Assembly (NCBI RefSeq): GCF_052857255.1
Contig: NC_135505.1
Span: 45,090,520 to 45,154,519 of the forward strand
Direction of reading: 5' to 3'
DNA: 64,000 bases
Source: Amblyomma americanum
Taxonomy: Eukaryota; Arthropoda; Arachnida; Ixodida; Ixodidae
The notes beneath the pieces were generated by a model. That model worked only from the letters and a program-made list of their open reading frames with translations. It ran no database searches and was not told the DNA's origin. This document shows positions 1 to 8,887 of this stretch, one piece after another. Within the stretch, counting starts at the first letter, position 1. Each line of letters begins with the position of its first letter. The translations under genes and the position numbers were made by a program.

Positions 1-1050
1 TCATTATCCGACATCTGCAGTCTCAGGTCAAACACCTGTTTTTACGCTCACCCACTATGTGGCCACGCGGGGGTAGTCAAGACGTATACTCGCATCCGTC
101 TCCGATGCTACTGGCGCGGCATTTGTAACTTCGTCCTGTACGTCCACTGCTGCCCTGCATGCGAACACCGAATGCAACTGCCTCATATGCTGCTGGCGAG
201 TTTCAGTCACTGCCTTGTCCGCCTCGTCTCTTCGACCGTGTTGGCATCGATTTATACGGCCCTAAGCCGTACGCCAGTGCTGGCTACCGCTGGGTCATGG
301 TTTCCATTGGTATCCTGACATGCTATCCGAAATCGCTGCGCTCCCGGCTGCAACGACTCGTGATGTGGCGTCCTTCATTTTGCAGCACTTCATACTTCGG
401 CACAGTGCTCCTCGTGAATTTCTGTTACAGTGGACACGTCTTCTTGTCTGACTTCGTGAAAACTCTACTCGCCGAGTGCAAAACAAGTCACCGTACGTTT
501 ACAGCCTACCAACCGCAAACCAAAGGTCTATCCGAACAATTTATTCACACTATGGGCAACATGCTGGCCATCTATATTGATGCTAACCACATGAACTGGA
601 GCCTTGTTCCGCCCTACATTACGTTCTGATGTATATTATGCCCTACAATAGTGCTACCCAATCCATGAATGCTTTCTCCCCATTTTTTCTGCTTTAAGGC
701 CAGCATCCATCCAATTCCGTCCACACAGTTCTCCCCAACCGCCTTACCTCGTCTGAGCGTAGAACTGTTTCTGAAGCTGCCCAGAAAGCAGAAGACTGCC
801 GTCAGATTCAAGAAGCGTCTTTGAAAATACCATGACCCCTACCGCAACATGGAGCGCACGTCCTCAGTCAACTACATTATTGAGCCCCTCACAATGTCTT
901 CCGATTTCCGCCAAAGTGGCCGTGGGAATGTACGGTGCATGTGCAATGACTGAAGGCGGTCGTACAACCCGCTTCTGTTGTCGGCAGCATGAGTCGTTAG
1001 GATGGCTCCTTTTCTCATCGGGGCCATTGTGAAAAAAAAGGGCATTAGCC
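1..1050 (+). pseudogene. Ty3/gypsy pol remnant (integrase end)
   Basis: This is the 3' end of a decayed Ty3/gypsy polyprotein. Read in shifting frames, it shows an integrase zinc-binding piece with H-x3-H and a C-x2-C (CCPAC) at about 49-160. The integrase core follows at 159-629 ([13 protein letters not shown], then TAYQPQTKGLSEQF where a YHPQTNG/ERxN motif is expected). After frameshifts and stops there is a GPY/F-like C-terminal stretch near 828-985 (SSVNYIIEPLTMSSDFR). Several frameshifts and the loss of the core catalytic aspartates make it non-functional. It is cut by the left edge of the window, so its 5' part is not visible. The family differs from the intact gypsy that follows. Family assignment is by motif recognition. 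Confidence 0.75.
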
Positions 1051-1722
1051 TGGCCACACTGCCAATGTTCACAGCGAGAGCCTCCTGACCGTGACATACC
1101 AGGGACTGTGTATCGGCGCCACGTAAGCGCTGACCTAAGGCCCCGTTACAAATCAAAATATGTTTTGGGAATGTTACGGAGGCATTTCGCATGAACAAGT
1201 ATGCAAGTGAAGGTTGATGACACAACTTCTTCGATTTGCGCGAGACTGCTCGTACATTACGAAAAAAAGCGTTTTGGGAACATATTGATCATGACCGAGG
1301 AAGAAGTCAACGGCCGTGTACTTAATAGAAAAGTTGGTGGGGCTTGCGAGATGGGTTGGTGGTGGGGCCATGCAACATTCCTGGATACTATAATAAAACC
1401 AGTAACGATGGAATATACTTAATATATTATGAAGCACACGAAAACCGGCATATACCTGAACTTCAGTTCTGCGCATCTAGGGCGTCAATAGTACGCCGTG
1501 CTGAACAAATTCCCTCAACCCCGAAGGACCTAGCGGCTGATGTGACTTACAAACGCGCCGCACGTTTTCTTTGGGCAAGCCCAGTTCGTTCTGCATTGAT
1601 AGACACATTACGGTAGCGTTTCGAGCCTTCAGCGTGGCGGCGCCAAGGTGGTGGCGGCGCCACCACACTGTCAGGTGGTTGGTAACGTGGTGCGGAGCAA
1701 CTGCCGGCGCCGCGGCTGATCA
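1051..1722. other. no gene seen; GC-rich insertion target
   Basis: No coding potential is recognised. The stretch at 1630-1720 is GC-rich, with repeated GGCGGCGCC-type words. It could include the LTR of the preceding gypsy relic, but no second LTR copy is available for comparison. Confidence 0.4.
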
Positions 1723-1970
1723 CAGATGTGACATTCCTTGTGTGTGCTACGAGGTTCGGCGTTCGACGGCGCGGCGTAGACGGAGACCCAGATGACAGCG
1801 GCATCATCAATTACCCAGCCATGCTCTTTGAGTGACGACCAGAACGAAGGGGTTTAAGCCCAACCGGACCCAACCGGACCCGCCGCCGCCGCCGCGGGGA
1901 AACGGGCTTTATCCTCCCCAATTGGCGTGGCGGTTCCAGGGGCGGCCCTCCCGAGCACATTCCAGGACAA

Positions 1971-2087
1971 GGGAACTGTCAGTGGGCCAGAGCGCGCCTT
2001 ACCTTGAGGAGCGAGTGTCAGTTGATGGATGGAGAATGGAGGCCGGTGACCCGCGGGAACTGTCAGCGGGCCAGAGCGCGCCTTACC
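1971..2087 (+). repeat. 33-bp direct repeats inside the LTR U3
   Basis: Copies at 1971-2003 and 2055-2087 differ at one base (GTCAGTGGGCC versus GTCAGCGGGCC). The same pair occurs in the 3' LTR. Duplicated U3 blocks of this sort often act as enhancers in LTR elements. That role is inferred here. Confidence 0.7.
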
Positions 2088-2260
2088 ACAGCCGACGCTA
2101 TGCGCTACCTCGAAGACAACCTTCTTTCCCTCGGACTCAACACGTGAAGGGGGCGAGACCATAAGTGCGGTGGTATGTTTGTGCGCCCAAGTGAAAGCCC
2201 TAGCCCCCTCCTTCCCCTCCGGCTTGGGCGTCCTCACCCTAGGGAGTGTGGAGAAGAGGA

Positions 2261-2267
2261 TATAAAA
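2261..2267 (+). promoter_or_regulatory. LTR TATA box
   Basis: TATAAAA lies downstream of the CG-rich U3 blocks and is preserved in the 3' LTR at 8583-8589. Its position, about 300 bp before the LTR end, suits a promoter that drives the genomic transcript. Confidence 0.7.
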
Positions 2268-2562
2268 ATCGACAAGCAGTACGGAAGAAGCACGCTCAGG
2301 ACGACATCGTTCGCCAAGAGGGCCTTCGGCGCCGAAGCCCGACAGCGTGCAGCTTCTGCCAGCAACCGCTCGAGCCCAACTCCGGAGCCACTCCATCGCC
2401 CCCATGAAGTCGTCGGAACGTAAGCTCGGACGCCCCAGCCTCTGATGTATAATCTTAATCATGTGTAATTATTGAATATATCTGTTTGTTTAAACTGAGC
2501 CATACGGTGTCTCTTTGCCTCTCCGTCCCGTGTGGACCTGCGCATTATGGGGGTCATCACAC

Positions 2563-2578
2563 TGGTGTCAGAAGTGGG
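2563..2578 (+). other. primer binding site, tRNA-Leu
   Basis: TGGTGTCAGAAGTGGG begins one base after the LTR. Its reverse complement ends in TTCTGACACCA, which matches the 3' end, with CCA added, of metazoan tRNA-Leu as I know it. This marks the start of minus-strand DNA synthesis. Confidence 0.8.
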
Positions 2579-2718
2579 GTCTCAAAAGCAAATGTCCTCT
2601 GAATGCTGTGACATTCATGACTTCAAAATTGTAGTCAAAGGGGAATCACGGGACTGATTGTGGGACTTTTACTCCCATTTGAGAGGCTTGAGGCACTGGA
2701 GGGCTTGAGAAAAAAAAA

Positions 2719-3660
2719 ATGTCTGTATCTGAGGGAGCTCCCACTCCACAGCCGTCGCTCGGAGCAAGCATGCTGGCATTAGGAAGCGTCATTCCGACGT
2801 TTACGGGAGATAAGACAGGGGTTCCAATCTGCGATTTCTTTTCCATGCTAGAAGAGATTGGGAAAATGGGAGGATGGTCCGATGCTCAAATGCTGGGAAT
2901 GGCGAGGTGTAAGATGGCAGGAGCTGCTCATGATTTTGCATGGCGAGATGAAAAAGTAAAATCCACAAAATCATTTGCGGAATTTAAGAAGCTCGCGTTT
3001 GAGCATTTTGACACTGAACCACGTCACGTGCGGGTACAGAGGTTCCGTGACGCCGGACAGATGGTAGGGGAGGACGTGCGAACGTTTGCGTCGCGGCTAC
3101 AGCGCTTAGAGCGCGATACGTTAAGCAGGGAGGAGGAAGGAGACCAGCTAAGGAAGAAATACGCGGAGGATCTTCTTAAAGAGGAAATGACCGCTTTGTT
3201 CGTGGCTGGTCTGCAAGACCCCGTGCGCCGGTTCGTGCTCTCGCGCAAGCCGAGCAATTTCGACCAAGCCGTGGCGGCCGCATTGGATGAGAAACGAAAT
3301 GAGGCGTTAACGACAGCCGCAGCGAGAGTACGCGTCATAGAGAGAGCGGTGCTCAACCCTGAGGTTGCTCTCTTGACAGAGCGGTTAGATCGCTTAGAAA
3401 AGCTGCTATCTCAGCAGGTGGAACGCCAGGTTGAAGCGCGCGCTCAACAGCGCCCCTTCGCTGGAAACCGGAGACCGCCACAAAGCTACAGGCGCGATAT
3501 GCGAGATTTTGAAGAAATCGTATGCTTCGCTTGCCAGGGTCGCGGACACATCGCCAGGTTCTGCCAAAACGTGCGCCGTGGAGAGCCACAAAGAGAAGCA
3601 GGCGAGACACGCTCTAACCAAGCCTACAGCGGGGCTCCAGATACCGAGACAAAAAACTAG
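2719..3660 (+). CDS. gag: gypsy Gag polyprotein
   Basis: The 313-residue Gag forms the particle and packages RNA. The central region (about residues 85-160) reads as a Ty3-type capsid/retrotransposon gag domain (FAEFKKLAFEHFDTEPRH, then VRTFASRLQRLERD). Near the C-terminus, at about residues 271-284, is one CCHC zinc knuckle, CFACQGRGHIARFC (C-x2-C-x4-H-x4-C). The start at 2719 is the first ATG after an A-run and fits family length. The frame ends in TAG at 3658-3660, directly after a slippery heptamer, so the stop is placed for frameshifting into pol. No frameshift or internal stop is seen. Confidence 0.93.
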   Translation: MSVSEGAPTPQPSLGASMLALGSVIPTFTGDKTGVPICDFFSMLEEIGKMGGWSDAQMLGMARCKMAGAAHDFAWRDEKVKSTKSFAEFKKLAFEHFDTEPRHVRVQRFRDAGQMVGEDVRTFASRLQRLERDTLSREEEGDQLRKKYAEDLLKEEMTALFVAGLQDPVRRFVLSRKPSNFDQAVAAALDEKRNEALTTAAARVRVIERAVLNPEVALLTERLDRLEKLLSQQVERQVEARAQQRPFAGNRRPPQSYRRDMRDFEEIVCFACQGRGHIARFCQNVRRGEPQREAGETRSNQAYSGAPDTETKN

Positions 3661-3693
3661 ATAGTCCTCCCCAGCCTGAGGAGCGTGGGGAGG
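3651..3693 (+). promoter_or_regulatory. programmed -1 ribosomal frameshift signal
   Basis: The heptamer A AAA AAC occupies 3651-3657 in the gag frame and is followed at once by the gag stop TAG. After an 8-nt spacer, CCTCCCC (3666-3672) pairs perfectly with GGGGAGG (3687-3693), giving a 7-bp GC-rich stem with a 14-nt loop. A -1 slip moves the ribosome into exactly the frame of pol, which is open through this point. Heptamer, spacer length and stem all match the established -1 frameshift layout. A pseudoknot is possible (loop GCCT with AGGC near 3735) but unproven. Confidence 0.85.
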
Positions 3694-6600
3694 GAGCAGT
3701 AGATGATGAGGTGGTGGTAGTTTGTGTGGCCGACGAGGCATGCCCTGTTGTGCGTTGCAAGTTAAATGGTTGTTGTATGGAATTGTTGATAGATACGGGG
3801 TCAAAGGTGACATTGCTTAAGGAGAGCAGTTTTAACACGCTTCGAAGGAAGGGGGACCGCGAGGTGTTGGAAGCGTCTGGTGGTATGGCAACCAAATTTG
3901 TAGGCATAACGGGGGATCCTCTTGGCATAAGTGGACTCTACTGGTTACACTTCTCTCTCGGCGGAATTGCATTGGAGCACCCCTGCTACGTATGCCCGGA
4001 CCCGGTGTCTCTGCCAAACGGAGTGTCAGGTATATTAGGGCAGGATTTTTTGAGAAAAGGGAAGGTAGTAGTCTCATTCTTTGAGGAAGAGGTTAATGCG
4101 GGCGGCTCAAAAGTTCCGTTTTTGAACAGGAGAGGGGCTGAGATTCGCATTACCGATATTGACACCCGCCAAACAGTGGGATCATTGGAGAAGGTATATT
4201 CGCGGGTTGCCGTCAGGCTGGTCGAGGAGGCGGTCGTCCTTCCTTGGTCGGAGCCCATTTTGTACGCGTTTGTGCCTTCAGATGTAGAGAGCGGCGCCGT
4301 GGGAGTGCTTGAGCCGGTCGACTCTCTCAGCAATGGCCTGAAGGCAGCCGCGTGCCTCGTGACAGTTAATGACGCCCACAGAGTGCCCCTACGGGTGGTT
4401 AACTGTAGCCAGCAGCCACTGAGCCTTCCCAAGAACAAAACATTGGCTTTCTTCACCTCTGCGATAGAGAAACGTGAGCCCACCGATACGGTACTCGCAA
4501 CTGTAGAGCATGCTAGTCCTTCGGCTGCTCCAAAGGTGTCGTTCGATCTTTCTCACGTAAAATCCAGGGAGAGGGAGGCTCTGGCTGGTTTGCTGAACGA
4601 CTACTCGGAGGTATTCGCCGCGTCCAAGCTGGATTTGGGCTGCTGTGGCGTTATAAAGCACAGGATAGAAACCGGCACTTCATCGCCCATTTACCAGCGT
4701 GCGTACAGGATTCCTTACTCCCAACGTGGGGAGATGGAGCGGCAGGTGCAGGACCTGATTGATCGCGGCATTGTCGAACACTCAAAGTCACCCTGGGGAG
4801 CACCAGCACTATTGGTGGAAAAGCCAGATGGCTCGTATCGATTGGTAGTGGACTACCGCAAACTAAATGCCGTAACTCGCATCGATCCATACCCCATCCC
4901 CAATATACAGGAGACGCTTTCTCAGCTGGGCTCTGCCAGGTACTTCACGGTAGTGGACATGGCGGCGGGATTCTGGCAGATAGCAATGGATCCGGCAGAT
5001 GCCGTGAAAACGGCATTCAACACGCCCTCAGGGCACTATGAATGGAAAAGAATGCCGATGGGTCTGGCCAACAGCCCTGCTGTCTGGCAGAGAACCGCTG
5101 ATGTTATCCTGGCAGGTCTTCTGGGGAGGCTGTGCTTCGTGTATATGGATGACATTATCATATACAGTGACAGTTTTGAGAACCATTTGCGCGATATTGA
5201 GCAGGTTTTGGTGCGACTAAGAGGAGCGGGTCTCAAGCTGAAGCCCTCTAAGTACCAATTCCTCAAAAACGAGGTGAAATACCTCGGGCACGTTGTTTCA
5301 GCTGACGGCGTGCGACCGGACCCTGAGAAACTAAGGTGTGTCTCGGATTTTCCATCCCCGACTAGCGTCCGCCAGGTCCGGCAGTTTCTCGGCCTGATCG
5401 GTTACTACCGAAAGCACATAGAGGAGTTCGCCAAGCTCGCTAAGCCGCTCACCGCCTTAACAGCCAAAAATGTCGCCTTTCGCTGGGACGAAAACGCGGA
5501 GGATGCTTTTGGGGCCCTGAAAAGGAAGCTAATGAGTGCACCGCTGTTGCGCCACTCGGATTTTAATTTGCCCTTCGTTATGGCCACAGATGCGTCAAAG
5601 TTCGCAGTTGGTGCCGTGCTATCTCAGGTTATCGAGGGCAAAGAACATCCCATTGCTTTTGCTAGCCGACAGCTGAGCCCCACAGAGGAAAAGTACGGAG
5701 CTACGGAAAGGGAGTGCCTCGCCGTTGTCTGGGCAGTAAAGCACTTCAGATGCTACCTTTACGGCCGCAAATTCAAGCTAGTCACAGACTGCCATCCTCT
5801 GAATTGGGTGATGAGTGTCAGGGACCCTAGCTCGCGACTCGCTAGATGGAATCTACACCTGCAGGTATACTGCTTTGAAGTTGAGCACAAGTCAGGAAAG
5901 ACACATCTGAATGCTGATGCACTCAGCCGCACAGCTGCCGTGGCAGCTATAGATGAGTTTGTCCCCGTAGTCGACCCCGCCGAATTACGCACAGAGCAGT
6001 GCAAATATTCTGACCTGAAGCGAATAATCGAAAGCTTAGAGGGCGCACCGTCTCACCCCGAACAGCTAGGTTATTTCATTGGCAAAGACGGCACCCTGTG
6101 TCGGCGCACGAGGCCAACCAGGAAAGGGAGACCAGAGAAAACCGCTTGGGAGAGAGTCGTCATACCTCGGTCGTGGACAGAAAGGGTTCTTCGCGCGTTT
6201 CACGATGCGCCATGCGCCGGTCATTTTGGCGTAGCGAAGACACGCAGGCGTGTGGAGCGTTTGTACTTTTGGAGTGGCATGCGACAGGATGTTAGAGACT
6301 ACTGTGCGAAGTGTCATTCCTGTCTCGAAAGAAAAACACCCAAGGGACGAGGACCAGCTCCAATTCAGCCGTTCCCTGAGGTTTCGGCTCCCTTCGAGCG
6401 GACAGGTATGGACATAATGGGCCCATTGCCCACGACCACTTCCGGAAACAAGTACATTTTAGTATTTGTCGACCACCTTTCAAAATACGCGGAAGCGGTA
6501 GCACTCCCAGATCAGAAGGCAGACACGGTTGCAAGAGCATTTGTCGAACAGATCGTGCTCCGACATGGACCCCCGAGGCAACTCTTGACAGATCGGGGAA

Positions 6601-7547
6601 CGAACTTTGTGTCGCAGCTAATGAGGAGAGTTTGCGAGCTGCTTAAGATCGCTAAGAAGCAGACAACACCGTACCATCCGGCTTGCAACGGCGCGGTGGA
6701 GCGACTGAACCAAACCGTGGCCGGGTTCCTGTCGCATTTTGTTTCGCGCGACCAGCGGGACTGGGACTTGTGGCTCCCGTATGCAATGTTTGCCTACAAA
6801 TCCGCAGCACACGAGAGCACGGGCGAATCGCCATTCTTTCTTCTCTACGGCCGAGACCCGGACCAGCCTAGTGAAGTGCCAGAGGGCCCCCGTCGTGTCC
6901 CATACGCTTCACTGGACGACTATAAGGTTGAGCTAGAATCGCGCTTGCAAGTGGCGAGGGACATCGCAAAGGAGGCCTTAAAGAAAGCGGCGAAGCGCAG
7001 GAAGGAGGTGCACGATCGCAGTGCTAGAGACGCGCCGTTTAATGTGGGGGACAGCGTGTACATTGAAAACTGCCAAAGGCAGATTGGGCTAGCTCGTAAG
7101 TTCCAGACGAAGTGGAGAGGACCGTGCGAGGTTGTCGAGAAGCTTTCTCCGGTAAACTTCAGAGTCCGAGACGTGAACCGGCGCTTGATAAGGATACACG
7201 CAAATCGCCTCAAGTCGGCACCGGTTCAGTATTCACGAAATGAGGAAAGGAAAAGCGCGGATTTTGATGGGGACAGAAGTGAAGCGGAGCGCGCAGATAG
7301 TTCGCAAGAAACGCCCTCTCCTGCATTTGTTCGGCAGGCGCCAGAGGTGACGGCCGGAATGCCACCGGATTTACTTCATGCATTGCTAGAAGAAGAAGTG
7401 CGCGAGGTTGCCGCGCAGATAACGCCAGGAGAGGCTCCTGCCACGAGCCCTCGCCAGTCCCAAAGCAGACAAAGGGTCACAGACTTACTTAGTATGACTC
7501 ATGAAGGCCGATATCCGCTGCGAAATCGGAAAGCTAAGTCGGACTAA
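3654..7547 (+). CDS. pol: gypsy Pol polyprotein (PR-RT-RH-INT), by -1 frameshift
   Basis: The frame is open from the slippery site to TAA at 7545-7547, 1297 codons after the slip, so translation as Gag-Pol is likely. Numbering residues from the GTG codon at 3711, the aspartic protease motif DTGS is at 28-31. The reverse transcriptase has VDYRKLNAV and the catalytic YMDD at 478-481. RNase H has ATDASK with D627. The integrase zinc finger is H831-x6-H838...C868-x2-C871. The integrase core has D901, D961 and E997, the classical DD35E spacing. A GPY/F-like module follows (WRGPCEVVEKLSPVNF). Every catalytic residue checked is present and there is no chromodomain or envelope. The Ty3/gypsy assignment rests on the PR-RT-RH-INT order. 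Confidence 0.95.
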   Translation, partial: KLDSPPQPEERGEGAVDDEVVVVCVADEACPVVRCKLNGCCMELLIDTGSKVTLLKESSFNTLRRKGDREVLEASGGMATKFVGITGDPLGISGLYWLHFSLGGIALEHPCYVCPDPVSLPNGVSGILGQDFLRKGKVVVSFFEEEVNAGGSKVPFLNRRGAEIRITDIDTRQTVGSLEKVYSRVAVRLVEEAVVLPWSEPILYAFVPSDVESGAVGVLEPVDSLSNGLKAAACLVTVNDAHRVPLRVVNCSQQPLSLPKNKTLAFFTSAIEKREPTDTVLATVEHASPSAAPKVSFDLSHVKSREREALAGLLNDYSEVFAASKLDLGCCGVIKHRIETGTSSPIYQRAYRIPYSQRGEMERQVQDLIDRGIVEHSKSPWGAPALLVEKPDGSYRLVVDYRKLNAVTRIDPYPIPNIQETLSQLGSARYFTVVDMAAGFWQIAMDPADAVKTAFNTPSGHYEWKRMPMGLANSPAVWQRTADVILAGLLGRLCFVYMDDIIIYSDSFENHLRDIEQVLVRLRGAGLKLKPSKYQFLKNEVKYLGHVVSADGVRPDPEKLRCVSDFPSPTSVRQVRQFLGLIGYYRKHIEEFAKLAKPLTALTAKNVAFRWDENAEDAFGALKRKLMSAPLLRHSDFNLPFVMATDASKFAVGAVLSQVIEGKEHPIAFASRQLSPTEEKYGATERECLAVVWAVKHFRCYLYGRKFKLVTDCHPLNWVMSVRDPSSRLARWNLHLQVYCFEVEHKSGKTHLNADALSRTAAVAAIDEFVPVVDPAELRTEQCKYSDLKRIIESLEGAPSHPEQLGYFIGKDGTLCRRTRPTRKGRPEKTAWERVVIPRSWTERVLRAFHDAPCAGHFGVAKTRRRVERLYFWSGMRQDVRDYCAKCHSCLERKTPKGRGPAPIQPFPEVSAPFERTGMDIMGPLPTTTSGNKYILVFVDHLSKYAEAVALPDQKADTVARAFVEQIVLRHGPPRQLLTDRGTNFVSQLMRRVCELLKIAKKQTTPYHPACNGAVERLNQTVAGFLSHFVSRDQRDWDLWLPYAMFAYKSAAHESTGESPFFLLYGRDPDQPSEVPEGPRRVPYASLDDYKVELESRLQVARDIAKEALKKAAKRRKEVHDRSARDAPFNVGDSVYIENCQRQIGLARKFQTKWRGPCEVVEKLSPVNFRVRDVNRRLIRIHANRLKSAPVQYSRNEERKSADFDGDRSEAERADSSQETPSPAFVRQAPEVTAGMPPDLLHALLEEEVREVAAQITPGEAPATSPRQSQSRQRVTDLLSMTHEGRYPLRNRKAKSD

Positions 7548-8026
7548 TGGCGTAAACAGAGCGGAGTTGTGAACTGGTTAGAATTGTGTAATGCCACAGC
7601 TCATAACATTTCTATGTGCTTATGTGTTAAGTTATCGGAGTTGGTAGTTAAACCTTTCTGTCATTAAGTAACACCTTCACAGAAGAGCATGCGGAGCGCA
7701 TGCAGAACCTGCCCTACTTCCTTTCGTTATCTATATTTTTGTCTGTGCCGTGATCGTGCTAGAAGTGGGAGCTCCTTTGTAACTGTGGTAAATTTATTTC
7801 GTCCAGTTTGGACTAGAAAGGAGAGGCTTGGGTGCTGAGTTTCATGTTTATCTGTAAAAGAAGATCAGTGCTGCCCCTGGAGACGCCAGTTATGACAGCG
7901 GAGGCATATGGTGTTGTGCAGTGGTGTTGAGTGCAGCGAAAAGTGTTTTGTCGGACGCACTGTGCGAGGCGATTCAGAAAGACAAGGGGAGCTGCGTGGA
8001 CTCAAATGTTCGGAGAACATTCTTCT
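7548..8026 (+). other. gypsy internal 3' untranslated region
   Basis: This stretch lies between the pol stop and the purine-rich tract. No envelope-like frame, signal peptide or transmembrane segment is seen. Confidence 0.7.
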
Positions 8027-8040
8027 GGAGGGTGAGCGAG
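8027..8040 (+). other. polypurine tract (imperfect)
   Basis: GGAGGGTGAGCGAG abuts the 3' LTR, where plus-strand synthesis should be primed. Two pyrimidines interrupt it, so it is a weak but correctly placed tract. Confidence 0.5.
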
Positions 8041-8883
8041 TGTGACATTCCTTGTGTGTGCTACGAGGTTCCGCGTTCGACGGTGCGGCGTAGACGGACA
8101 CCCAGATGACAGCAGCATCATCAATTACCCAGCCATGCTCTTTGAGTGACGACCAGAACGAAGGGGTTTAAGCCCAACCGGACCCAACCGGACCCGCCGC
8201 CGCCGCCGCGGGGAAACGGGCTTTATCCTCCCCAATTGGCGTGGCGGTTCCAGGGGCGGCCCTCCCGAGCACATTCCAGGACAAGGGAACTGTCAGTGGG
8301 CCAGAGCGCGCCTTACCTTGAGGAGCGAGTGTCAGTTGATGGATGGAGAATGGAGGCCGGTGACCCGCGGGAACTGTCAGCGGGCCAGAGCGCGCCTTAC
8401 CACAGCCGACGCTATGCGCTACCTCGAAGACAACCTTCTTTCCCTCGGACTCAACATGTGAAGGGGGCGAGACCATAAGTGCGGTGGTATGTTTGTGCGC
8501 CCAAGTGAAAGCCCTAGCCCCCCCCCCCCCTCCTTCCCCTCCGGCGTGGGCGTCCTCACCCTAGGGAGTGTGGAGAAGAGGATATAAAAATCGACAAGCA
8601 GTACGGAAGAAGCACGCTCAGGACGACATCGTTCGCCAAGAGGGCCTTCAGCGCCGAAGCCCGACAGCGTGCAGCTTCTGCCAGCAACCGCTCGAGCCCA
8701 ACTCTGGAGCCACTCCATCGCCCCCATGAAGTCGTCGGCACGTAAGCTCGGACGCCCCAGCCTCTGATGTATTATCTTAATCATGTGTAATTATTGAATA
8801 TATCTGTTTGTTTAAACTGAGCCATACGGTGTCTCTTTGCCTCTCCGTCCCGTGTGGACCTGCGCATTATGGGGGTCATCACA
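8041..8883 (+). repeat. 3' LTR (843 bp)
   Basis: It repeats the 5' LTR with roughly ten substitutions by eye. A C-run near 8515-8531 is 8 bases longer and accounts for the length difference. TATAAAA is at 8583-8589. Confidence 0.95.
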
Positions 8884-8887
8884 CAGA

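Larger units (their letters stand above)
1727..2561 (+). repeat. 5' LTR (835 bp)
   Basis: It is bounded by TGTGA...TCACA and repeated at 8041-8883. It carries a CG-rich block (CCAACCGGACC repeats followed by a CCG run near 1860-1897), two copies of a 33-bp direct repeat, and a TATA box at 2261-2267. U3 would run to roughly 2290 if transcription starts about 30 nt after the TATA box. No canonical AATAAA is present; AATATA near 2475 is the nearest candidate poly(A) signal. Confidence 0.95.
1723..8887 (+). mobile_element. near-intact Ty3/gypsy LTR retrotransposon with target-site duplication
   Basis: The element has all standard parts in order: 5' LTR 1727-2561, primer binding site, gag, -1 frameshift signal, pol (protease, reverse transcriptase, RNase H, integrase), a purine-rich tract and 3' LTR 8041-8883. 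Both LTRs begin TGTGA and end TCACA. They are flanked by the same 4-bp word, CAGA, at 1723-1726 and 8884-8887, as expected for Ty3/gypsy integrase. No envelope-like frame follows pol. With no internal stop in gag or pol and LTRs that differ at only about ten sites plus a C-run length change, the insertion looks recent and possibly still competent. The last point is inference. Confidence 0.95.

Noticed and set aside
1832..2164. 110-codon frame, repeated identically at 8146-8478
   Set aside because: It lies wholly within the U3 part of both LTRs, upstream of the TATA box, and is GC-rich with no domain. Its repetition follows from LTR duplication.
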